Below, piece by piece: positions 50,509 to 57,978 of a stretch of DNA of 64,000 nucleotides. Where the stretch lies: assembly GCA_018780265.1 (NCBI GenBank), contig JADMJV010000032.1, positions 84,463 to 148,462 of the forward strand, written 5' to 3'. Within the stretch, counting starts at the first letter, position 1. Every line of letters begins with the position of its first letter. The position numbers and the translations under genes were made by a program. Source of the DNA: a bacterium (GTDB lineage: Bacteria; Vulcanimicrobiota; Xenobia; Xenobiales; JADMJV01). The notes under the pieces are model-generated. The model had not been told where the DNA came from. It did no database searches and worked only from the letters and a program-made list of their open reading frames with translations.

Positions 50509-52371
50509 CAGCCGGGGTAATTCCCCTCGCACAGCCAGGGCCAGGTAGCGCCCGTCTGCCAGAGCCAACATCAGGCGGTCGCCGCACAGGCCTTCCAGGT
50601 GAGCCTGGGCCTGATCGAGACTGATTTGGGCCTGTTCGGCGCAGCTCTTCAGGTTGCGGGCCGTATCGCAGGCCAGATACAGTAATCGCTCCGCGCCCGT
50701 CAACACTCTTCGGCGTTGAGTTGCCACGGCTCGAGTGTCAAGAATGCGCAATTGCTCACCGTCGTCTTCCATGCTTAGAATGGCGGGCAAATCGGTCCAG
50801 AAAGCCCGGCTCCAGCGGTCGGCCTGCGCGGATAGCGCCGCCAGACCAGGCCCCATGGACAGAGGATCGTTGAGCAGCGGATCCCAGCGCTGGTCAGCCG
50901 ACAGGTGGAAGTAAGCCAGGTCGGCCAGCAACTCTTCGCTGGCCGGATAGATGGCTCGGTAGGAGGGGTGGGGCTGCAGTTTGATGCCAAAGCGGGCCGA
51001 GTCCGTCTGGTAGGGACTGTAGCGGTCGAAGCGCACCTTGAAAACGCCCTGCGGGGGCTGCAGGTGGGTCAGGTCGGGCAGCCAGGGAACCATCTGGGCA
51101 TACCAATCGTCTTGCTCGCCAGGAAATCCCACCAGGAAATTCCAGGAAACAAAGATGCCAAATTCGCGAGCCCATTTCAGCATTTGCAGGTTGACGGCCG
51201 TGGTGGTGCCTTTGTCCATCAAGCGCAGCACCTCGTCGTTGAGGTTTTCCAGCCCGGGTTGAATCCAGCGCACCCCGGCGCGTGCCAGCGCCTCCAGATG
51301 TTCGCGGCGCAAATTGGCCTTAACTTCGGCAAACAACGTGTATGGTCCGTCGGCCAGGGCCGGCAGCAGGTCGCGAAAGCGCTCCATGGCCAGGATGTTG
51401 TCGGTCAATTCGAAGTGGTACATCCCGTAGCGCTGCGACAGTTCGGCCAGTTCGTCCAGGGTTCGTTGGCATGTTTTGGCCCGAAAAGTCATGCCCGACG
51501 CGTTGAGACCGCAGAAGGTGCAGTGGTGTTTTTGGCCCCACCAACAACCCCGTGAGGCTTCGATAAGCAGCCCCGGCGTCACCAGTTCGTGGATCGGTGA
51601 GGCCTTCAGGGAGCGAAAATAGTCATCAAAAGTAGGCGTCGGGATGAAGTCCAGGTCGCGGATCAACTCTCGTTCTCGCTCCGGCGCCGTCTCCCGATCT
51701 CTGCGCAAAACGCCGGCGGGTAGGGGTTTTGCGGTCGGACTCAATAAATCGCTTATCACCTCGATGATGATGTCGTCGGCCTCGCCACAAACCACGCAGT
51801 CCATCCAGGGAAAGGCGGCGTAACTGGCTCGCCCCATCTCTCCATCGCAGTTGGCCCCGCCCAGCACGGTGATCACCTGCGGCTCCAGTTCTTTCACCCG
51901 TCGCAGCAGGGCTAACGAGGCACAGTGCTGCTGAAACATCGAACTGGCCCCGATAATTTTGGGCGGGGTGGGGGTGAGCAGGCGCCGGGCCGTAGCCTCG
52001 ACCCATTCGGCAGCAACTTCCCGCATCGCCAGGAAGGCGTCCAGAATGGCCTGGCGTTTGCCAAATCGTTTACTGGCCGGGGCCAGGTCCACGCACTCCC
52101 AAAAGTCCGGTTGCTCGGGCGCCTGCTCGCGGAAAGCGGCCTGGGCAAAGACCCATTCTCCCACCAGATCGTCGTTGCGAGTCATGTCGACCAGTCGATA
52201 ACGCGCAAGTCCCATATGCTCGGCAAAGTGCAGGTTGGCGTAGTCAATCTCATTGTCGATTCCGTGCCTGGTCAGCGCTGCAGACAAGAGGCTCAGGCCG
52301 ATCGAGGGACGTTCCACGGCCGCAAAGGGCATCTGAACAAAGACTACGGGGGGCCTTTCAAACTCCGGCAT
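50452..52371 (-). CDS. Cobalamin-dependent radical SAM RiPP maturase, copy 4
   Basis: 639 residues beginning MPEFERPPVVFVQMPFAAVE. Cobalamin-binding-like domain (VLGGANCDGEMG) and C276-X7-C284-X2-C287 (RGCWWGQKHHCTFCGLNASG). Closest of the four to the precursor gene and coupled to epimerase B by a 14-base overlap. Together with epimerase B and the precursor it forms a minimal epimerise-and-methylate module; copies 1-3 would add further modifications. The C-terminal segment ends in LRPEEFPGGACK, a region conserved among the copies (FPGG). Confidence 0.94.
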   Translation of the reverse strand: MPEFERPPVVFVQMPFAAVERPSIGLSLLSAALTRHGIDNEIDYANLHFAEHMGLARYRLVDMTRNDDLVGEWVFAQAAFREQAPEQPDFWECVDLAPASKRFGKRQAILDAFLAMREVAAEWVEATARRLLTPTPPKIIGASSMFQQHCASLALLRRVKELEPQVITVLGGANCDGEMGRASYAAFPWMDCVVCGEADDIIIEVISDLLSPTAKPLPAGVLRRDRETAPERERELIRDLDFIPTPTFDDYFRSLKASPIHELVTPGLLIEASRGCWWGQKHHCTFCGLNASGMTFRAKTCQRTLDELAELSQRYGMYHFELTDNILAMERFRDLLPALADGPYTLFAEVKANLRREHLEALARAGVRWIQPGLENLNDEVLRLMDKGTTTAVNLQMLKWAREFGIFVSWNFLVGFPGEQDDWYAQMVPWLPDLTHLQPPQGVFKVRFDRYSPYQTDSARFGIKLQPHPSYRAIYPASEELLADLAYFHLSADQRWDPLLNDPLSMGPGLAALSAQADRWSRAFWTDLPAILSMEDDGEQLRILDTRAVATQRRRVLTGAERLLYLACDTARNLKSCAEQAQISLDQAQAHLEGLCGDRLMLALADGRYLALAVRGELPRLLRPEEFPGGACKVAPGVI

Positions 52372-53788
52372 GCTGGTATTCCGGTTCTTCGTCGAGTACC
52401 CCCACGGCCAGCATCTGATTGAGAGTCAGAAAGACAGTGGGCAGGTCGGCGCCCACTTGAAGAGCCACTTGTTCCGCACTCAAGTCGCCTTGAGCCAACA
52501 ACTGTCCGAGCTTCTCCAGGGCTTCTCCGTCCAGACCCCCAAAGGTTTGGTGCAGAAAGGTGCTACTGACCGTGAGCCCACGTTCACCCACCTGCCAGCT
52601 CAGATCGCGACGCAAGCCGACTCGGCGTTGCCAGTTCACCGTGCTGGGCATTACCTCGGGCGAAGTGAGGCGCTGAAGTACCGTTCGAAATTCTTCGGCG
52701 GTGTTAAAGGTGCCCTCGCCAAAAATCTGATAACCCAGAGGCCAGCGCTCACTGGCCGGACAAGGGCTGATCAGGCGCACGCTGCGGTCGACCATGCTGA
52801 CCAAAAAGCCGCTGATGCAGGCGATGGTGCCGGCTTGATAGTCGGTCACTCCGGTCTTGAGGGCCTTCTCCAGCGTGCGTCCGGCCACCGCCTTGGACAG
52901 GGTTTCCTTGCGGATCTGCAGGACCAGTTCCACAAAGGTCATCTCTTCTGGGCTAAAGGCCTCGTGGACGCGGTCCAATATCTTGAGCGTCAGCAATGAA
53001 AAACGATTGAGCAGGCATCCCCTCTCCTCGGACAGGCGCAGCAGTCGCTTGGTTCGCTCCACGTCGCGCAGGGGCAAGGCAGTGGTGGTTTGAGGAAAGT
53101 AGCCGCATAGTTCGTGAAAGTCACAGGCAAATTTTTCGTAGTCGGGATTGTCTATTGGATCGGTGGCCCAGTAGAGAAAGGCTTGCTCGGATGCCGGACC
53201 GATCTCTTCCCGCCACACCTGACAAACGTCTCGCCACAGCCCGCGATGGGCGTCGTTGTACTCCCAGATGTCGCCCAATTTGGGAGCCGAGACCCCGCAA
53301 AACCAGCAGCCCACCGAACATCCCTTGGATAGTTCAAAGGCGGCCAGTGGATGAACGATCCCGTGCGCACGCACAGCTCCCAGTTGACTGGTGGTTCGGG
53401 CCATTTGACGCGTTCGCCAGGCGTGAAAGTTGGGGGAGAGCGGTTTGGAGGTGCGTCGAAGCTCTTCTCGGTGAGCCATCTTCTCGCCCACAAAAGCCCG
53501 GTGTCGCTTGACGCACTCCGCCAGGTCCGGCGTAGACTGGTCAAATTTGGCATCCCATACTGGCCGAAGCGCTTCGGCGTCCGACTGTAGCCCGTAGCGT
53601 CGGGTCGCCTCGGAGGGGGAGTGTTGGAGCAGTTCTCGGAAGGCGTCGTCGCCTTCCCAGCGTTCCAATAATCTCTTGGTATGGGCGATGTCCGCCAAAT
53701 ATTCTGGCGTGGCCGAGCACCGTTGACGGTAAATGGGGAGAATCAGATCGAAGCCACTCCTCGAAAAATTTAGAGCGGACGCGTTCAA
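52358..53788 (-). CDS. PoyD-like radical SAM peptide epimerase B
   Basis: 476 residues. Motif C157-X3-C161-X2-C164 in KGCSVGCWFCGVSAPKLG. Further blocks shared with epimerase A: LYWATDPIDNPDYEKF, YFPQTTTALPL, FVELVLQI and TIACISGFLV with C324, a candidate hydrogen-donating Cys. Located 95 bases downstream of the precursor, so most likely the primary epimerase that creates alternating D-residues needed for a beta-helix. The overall resemblance to epimerase A suggests duplication together with the adjacent maturase. Confidence 0.94.
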   Translation of the reverse strand: MNASALNFSRSGFDLILPIYRQRCSATPEYLADIAHTKRLLERWEGDDAFRELLQHSPSEATRRYGLQSDAEALRPVWDAKFDQSTPDLAECVKRHRAFVGEKMAHREELRRTSKPLSPNFHAWRTRQMARTTSQLGAVRAHGIVHPLAAFELSKGCSVGCWFCGVSAPKLGDIWEYNDAHRGLWRDVCQVWREEIGPASEQAFLYWATDPIDNPDYEKFACDFHELCGYFPQTTTALPLRDVERTKRLLRLSEERGCLLNRFSLLTLKILDRVHEAFSPEEMTFVELVLQIRKETLSKAVAGRTLEKALKTGVTDYQAGTIACISGFLVSMVDRSVRLISPCPASERWPLGYQIFGEGTFNTAEEFRTVLQRLTSPEVMPSTVNWQRRVGLRRDLSWQVGERGLTVSSTFLHQTFGGLDGEALEKLGQLLAQGDLSAEQVALQVGADLPTVFLTLNQMLAVGVLDEEPEYQHAGV

Positions 53789-53883
53789 GCCACGACCAGC
53801 GGCTCCTGCTCTCGCTAAAATGACAAGTCGCTCAGCGGCCCTCTGGCGGGAGCCGCTGAACGACGGATAATAGGAGCGTTTGT

Positions 53884-54417
53884 TTAAATTAGAACGACGG
53901 CGATAACGGCCGCGGCCACGGCCGCGCCCACTGCTTCGGTGGCTCCAACGGCATTCGCGTAAACGGCACCATTGGCTTCAGCCACCGCGTTGGCCGTAGT
54001 GGCCACGTTGACGGCTTCGGCCAGATAACCGCCGCCTCCGGCCACCGTGGCCAGTTCGGCTTCGGACAGGGCGCCAGCCTGGAAGGACTTGGGAGGCGCA
54101 GGAATTACGATGGGCATGTAGTCTGGGGTGCTCTGGACCAGGCGAATTTCGCGACCTTCCGAGAGGGGCAGCAGGGCTTCAAATTGCGTCTGGGCAAAGC
54201 GGGTGTAATCCTCGTGCGTCATTGTGTGAGAGAGGCCCATATAAATTGTCTGGCTGTCGCTGCGAAAAACCGCCACCTTCTTTGATTCTGGAATCTGCAT
54301 CCCGGCCTCTTTCAGCTTTGTGACCGGGTCTTTGGAAAATTCGCTCGCAAAGGCCTCGTCTTGCCAGCATCGGGCAATCATTTCAGCCATGATAACTCTA
54401 TCTCTGTCACCACTCAT
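53884..54417 (-). CDS. Proteusin precursor peptide with NHLP leader and NX5N core
   Basis: 177 residues from an ATG with GAGGAG 9 bases upstream. The leader (1-130) is nitrile-hydratase-alpha-like (NHLP type): ARCWQDEAFASEFSKDPVTK, then EAGMQIPESKKVAVF, ending LSEAELATVAGGGG, a double-Gly type cleavage site. The core (131-177) is almost only Ala/Val/Gly with Asn at 137, 143, 149 and 155 and Glu at 161, i.e. one polar residue every six. In D/L-alternating beta-helices such as polytheonamide, six residues make one turn, so these side chains would stack in a ladder. The hydrophobic end AAVAAAVIAVVLI would insert in a membrane. No Cys or Ser in the core. Confidence 0.93.
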   Translation of the reverse strand: MSGDRDRVIMAEMIARCWQDEAFASEFSKDPVTKLKEAGMQIPESKKVAVFRSDSQTIYMGLSHTMTHEDYTRFAQTQFEALLPLSEGREIRLVQSTPDYMPIVIPAPPKSFQAGALSEAELATVAGGGGYLAEAVNVATTANAVAEANGAVYANAVGATEAVGAAVAAAVIAVVLI

Positions 54418-54578
54418 TTGAATATTCTCCTCGTTACAAATGTCAGCCCGAGCGGTTCAAGCTGCGCCCCCTGGATCCTGCCCCTGACTGAATTACGAAA
54501 AGTAGGCCGGTCCCGGCTTTGGGCCCGTCCTGAAATAAGCTGGTCGAAATGGAGTCTGAAGTCATATTCGATGGGCCC

Positions 54579-54616
54579 TTAGATGAGAACGACTGCGATT
54601 ACCGCGGTCTGGCTTA
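54579..54616 (-). pseudogene. Vestige of a second precursor 3' end
   Basis: The minus-strand codons ending at the TAA 54579-54581 encode TAVIAVVLI-stop. The intact precursor ends AAVIAVVLI-stop. Over the last eight codons including the stop the protein is identical, while third codon positions differ (Val GTA/GTT, Ala GCA/GCC, Leu CTC/CTA, Ile ATC/ATT). So this is an old, formerly translated copy rather than a recent DNA duplication. No leader remains: the frame upstream enters the end of the beta-lactamase-like gene, and the about 160 bases between here and the intact precursor contain no gene I can support. Confidence 0.7.
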
Positions 54617-55885
54617 GCGAACAACCGGGTAGAGGCTATGTCGATCCGGTCCAATCTGTCCCTCCGGAAGCAACCATATCAGGCTTTCCAGAAGTCCAAA
54701 AAAGGGCGCCTCTCGAATCACATCCCGGGGATTGTTCCAGGCCGCACCCAGCACGTAAACTCGCCCGTCGCAGTGCTCTAGCAGCCAGCTCGCGGCCAGT
54801 ACGCCGGGTTCGGATCCGCCCTTGAAGCCGATCGAACTCCATCGGCATCGACTGAGAGGTAAGCCTGGATTGATCTGCAGCACCTGGCAGGCCTGGGGAA
54901 AGCGGGACAGCCAGGCCAGGGCTCTGCACAGGTCGGCTGGTGTAGCCCACCATCCCACTTCTAGCTGGGTAGGGGTAGAAGGAATGGCCAGGCTGTTGCG
55001 GGGGAGCTTGGCCAGCTCTATGAGTAGGTGGCGCCTTCCGGGCTCATCCAGTCTCAGGAATTTCTCACAGTGGGCAGCGGTGGGGTCGCTCTTGAGTCTC
55101 AAGTGATCCAGGCTGCTCAGCAGGGGGGTCAGCAGTTCCGGCTTGGAGTGACCCATTTCGGCCAGTCCGGACTCAACCCGCTGTTTGCCCATATGGTGCA
55201 GCAGAACTTCAGCAGCGGTATTGTCGCTCAGAGAGATCATCAAGGCCGCCAAGGATTGCACGCTCAACGGACAGCCGGCGGGCCAGTGCTGGAGCAGGCC
55301 AGTGGGAAAGGACCGGACACTTTCTGTCAGCGTTACGCTATCCTGCCACATTGACCCCTTGGCCAGGGCGCCCAGCACATACAGTTTGTAGGCGGAAGCC
55401 ACGGAAAGGGGCTGTTCTGGCTGGTAGCTAATCACCTCGCGGGGGCCCTCGGAAGTCAGTTCCCAGCAGCACAGGCCTACCTGCCCGGGAAGACCCTTCA
55501 GGGACTGCAGGATCGAGTCAAAGTCGGGTTCCAGTGTGTCCGACTGGCAGGAATACTCGGTGATGCGCCCGGCCGGCTCAAGCTCCAGGGTCAGACTGAT
55601 TTTGAGGCGCCGATTACGCACCGTCAGGGCCGTGGCCACGCCCATGTTTTCGGCGCTCACATGCAATGGTTCCAGCCAGACGATTTTGCCGTTTTGTAGC
55701 CAGATGGTCCGCAGTTGGCAGGCCAACTGCTCTATCGTCCGGTGCCTCTGCAGGCTGTCGGAAAAAAGATCCCGAAGAACGTCGGACTGAGGCCTGTGGC
55801 ATAGCTGCCCGGCCAGTTGCCCCAGACGCAGACTGAGCCGCGGATAGTCCACGGGGTTCCAGGCAGAGTGAAGGTTGGGGCCCAT
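54614..55885 (-). CDS. Two-domain class A beta-lactamase-like serine hydrolase
   Basis: 423 residues. Residues about 35-115 look like a small cystatin/SnoaL-like domain. Residues about 130-423 form a class A beta-lactamase fold: S164-X-X-K167 in SVASAYKLYVL, S220-D221-N222 in ISLSDNTAAEVLL and K355-G-G in SIGFKGGSEPGV. The same two-domain order is known from LpqF/Cpe-type proteins (clavulanic acid cluster ORF12). A Glu equivalent to E166 is not obvious, so beta-lactam hydrolysis is doubtful; an esterase or peptidase role is possible. No signal peptide. Directly upstream of the precursor on the same strand, so it may belong to the RiPP transcript. Confidence 0.78.
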   Translation of the reverse strand: MGPNLHSAWNPVDYPRLSLRLGQLAGQLCHRPQSDVLRDLFSDSLQRHRTIEQLACQLRTIWLQNGKIVWLEPLHVSAENMGVATALTVRNRRLKISLTLELEPAGRITEYSCQSDTLEPDFDSILQSLKGLPGQVGLCCWELTSEGPREVISYQPEQPLSVASAYKLYVLGALAKGSMWQDSVTLTESVRSFPTGLLQHWPAGCPLSVQSLAALMISLSDNTAAEVLLHHMGKQRVESGLAEMGHSKPELLTPLLSSLDHLRLKSDPTAAHCEKFLRLDEPGRRHLLIELAKLPRNSLAIPSTPTQLEVGWWATPADLCRALAWLSRFPQACQVLQINPGLPLSRCRWSSIGFKGGSEPGVLAASWLLEHCDGRVYVLGAAWNNPRDVIREAPFFGLLESLIWLLPEGQIGPDRHSLYPVVR

Positions 55886-55927
55886 ACAGGGTAGAATCGG
55901 GCTGGCGTGCCTTCCCCCCTGCCAACC

Positions 55928-56545
55928 ATGACACTCTATACGGTACCCACCTCGCCCAATGGCATTAAAGTTCGGGCGGCCCTGGACTATCTTCAGATTG
56001 AGGCCGATTTGAAATCCGTCAATCCCCTGGCTGGCGAGAACAAAACCCTCGCATTTCTGGCCTTAAATCCCAACGGTCGGCTTCCGGTGCTGGTTCACGG
56101 AGATTTTGTGTTGTGGGAGTCCAACGCCATTCTTCAATACCTGGGCAATCAGCGCCCGCAAAACGGATTTTGGCCGCAAGAGCCTCAAGCGCAGGCTGAC
56201 GTTTCGCGCTGGATGTGCTGGCAACTGGCCCACTGGACACCGGCCATCAGTCCCTTGCTCTACGAAAACCTGGCCCGCCGCTCGTTGGGTCGGGGCGAGC
56301 CCGATTCGCAAGCCGTGGCCAAGGCGGAGGAGGAATTCCATCGCTGCGCCCGCGCCCTTCAGCCGGCTCTGCACGAGCGGGCTTTTCTATGCGGACATCG
56401 GGTCACAGCCGCCGACTTCGCCGTGGCCCCCTTGCTGATCTATGCCGACCTGGCCAAAGTGCCCTGGCGACAGTATCCGGTCATCGTGGCCTGGTATCAG
56501 CGAGTCGCCGACCTACCCGCCTGGCGAGCGGCCACAGGTGCATAG
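55928..56545 (+). CDS. Glutathione S-transferase family protein
   Basis: 205 residues from the ATG at 55928. N-terminal thioredoxin-like domain with TLYTVPTSPNGIKVRAALDY, NPNGRLPVLVHGDFVLWESN (the cis-Pro and the glutathione-contacting E-S) and AILQYLG. The C-terminal all-helical domain contains the N-capping box region VTAADFAVAPLLIYADLA. Conjugates or isomerises small electrophiles; specific substrate unknown. Divergent from the beta-lactamase-like gene with only about 40 bases between starts. Confidence 0.92.
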   Translation: MTLYTVPTSPNGIKVRAALDYLQIEADLKSVNPLAGENKTLAFLALNPNGRLPVLVHGDFVLWESNAILQYLGNQRPQNGFWPQEPQAQADVSRWMCWQLAHWTPAISPLLYENLARRSLGRGEPDSQAVAKAEEEFHRCARALQPALHERAFLCGHRVTAADFAVAPLLIYADLAKVPWRQYPVIVAWYQRVADLPAWRAATGA

Positions 56546-56565
56546 TAGGTGGACGTGATATGGCG

Positions 56566-57933
56566 TCAGGGCGCAGAGACGGCCAGATAAGCCAGATCGA
56601 GGGCGTCCCAAAACGTCTTGGGAGCCTGAGTGGTGAAACGAACCGTGCAGGCCAGTCCCCGCTCGGCCAATTGCTTGACCACTTCGGGCGACGGATTGCC
56701 TCCTTCGGGCAGATTGAGGTCGACGACCTCGGCTTTGCCGGCCAGCAGATCGGCCAGTTTGGAGACCTTATCTGGAGTCAACTCCTGAGAAGTCAAACCG
56801 GAGGCCCTCGCTTCAAAGGGAACCGGACCCAACAACTGACGGGCCCGCTCCAGATCGGCCAGGCTGAGGCCCTGGGCGCTGCCCAATTCCTTGAGCGGGA
56901 GCGAACCCATTTTGTGCTGCATCGGAAGCACGCGGCCCAGGCTGGCCAGCATGTCCACTTCCTGGGGAGTGCGAAAGTCCAATCTGACAAAACTCCCCCG
57001 ACGCAAAGCCTCGGCCAGTTGCTTCAGCGCGGGAGCGGGGGCTGCCAGGTCAAAGCGCACGGTGCTGTCGGGCCCGATCACGCAACTCTTGCCACGGGCC
57101 AGGGCAAGAGCCAACGGGTTAGCCTGACCGGGGATGCCCCAGGGCAGATCCAGCGTTTCTGATCTACCTGGCAGTGGATAGTTGGCCAGCAGACTGGCCT
57201 GCAATGCATGGTCTGGCACCAGGCTGGGATTGAGCAAAAAGCGCTTGGAAAAATCGACGGCCTCTTGAGGACTGGCCCCGTGCTGGCGCTTGTAAAGACC
57301 GGCCATGATGCCGGTCCGGCCAATGCCCGCCGAGCAGTGGAAGAAACAGGGTTTTGAGGTCTTTTCGACGGTCTGCAAAAACTTCTCGATCTGCTCCGGG
57401 CTGGGCACCGTGTGGTCCTGAATCACCAATTCTACAGGCTCCATGCCCAGAGTACGAATATCGATCAGGTAATCGGCCCGGGAATAGTTGGGGTAGTTAG
57501 TCTCCTCTTTTCCCGGCTCACGCAGCACCACAATGGTGCCAACCCCTTGCTCCTTCAGCCAGCGCAAACCTTGGGGAGAAGGTTGGGCACCGCGGTAAAG
57601 GCGACCGGGCACGACCTCACCAAAGTTGCCCACCGGTGCATCCAGGCGTTCGCGAGCCACGGCCCCGTCAGGCTCCACCCGCGCTCGATCGATCTTGGTA
57701 AGGACTGCCTGCAAGGCGTCGTGGGCCTTGTGCGGATCGAGTTTGGCCAGGGCGGCTGCATCGTGCAAGATCATACTCAGAGCGTGCTTGACCGCCTCAT
57801 CCTGGGTCTCGGCGAAGTGTCGGACCTCCTGGGTCCACTGCTCATTCTCACGCGCCTCCTTGGCCGGGTCCGACCACACTGGCGACAGCCACAGCAAACC
57901 CAGGGCCAGGATGCAAAGCCTCTTCTTCATCAT
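56566..57933 (-). CDS. Secreted tyrosine/dual-specificity phosphatase
   Basis: 455 residues with a signal peptide (LCILALGLLWLSPVWS). A helical segment (25-95) is followed by a phosphatase domain: VPGRLYRGAQPSPQGLRWLK, the acid loop region near IQDHTVPSPEQ, and the P-loop HCSAGIGRTG with C200 and R206. The C-terminal 200 residues contain no motif I recognise, with alternating strands and helices. Export suggests action in the periplasm or outside the cell on proteins, phospholipids or inositol phosphates. Divergent from the DA1-like gene. Confidence 0.85.
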   Translation of the reverse strand: MMKKRLCILALGLLWLSPVWSDPAKEARENEQWTQEVRHFAETQDEAVKHALSMILHDAAALAKLDPHKAHDALQAVLTKIDRARVEPDGAVARERLDAPVGNFGEVVPGRLYRGAQPSPQGLRWLKEQGVGTIVVLREPGKEETNYPNYSRADYLIDIRTLGMEPVELVIQDHTVPSPEQIEKFLQTVEKTSKPCFFHCSAGIGRTGIMAGLYKRQHGASPQEAVDFSKRFLLNPSLVPDHALQASLLANYPLPGRSETLDLPWGIPGQANPLALALARGKSCVIGPDSTVRFDLAAPAPALKQLAEALRRGSFVRLDFRTPQEVDMLASLGRVLPMQHKMGSLPLKELGSAQGLSLADLERARQLLGPVPFEARASGLTSQELTPDKVSKLADLLAGKAEVVDLNLPEGGNPSPEVVKQLAERGLACTVRFTTQAPKTFWDALDLAYLAVSAP

Positions 57934-57978
57934 GGCGAAAGAGTTGTGCCAGACGGGCTAACTTCCCTGTCTCAAAGA

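Noticed and set aside
57412..57978. Upstream part of the DA1-like open frame
   Set aside because: It lies antisense to the phosphatase gene and reads as low-complexity Gln/Leu sequence.
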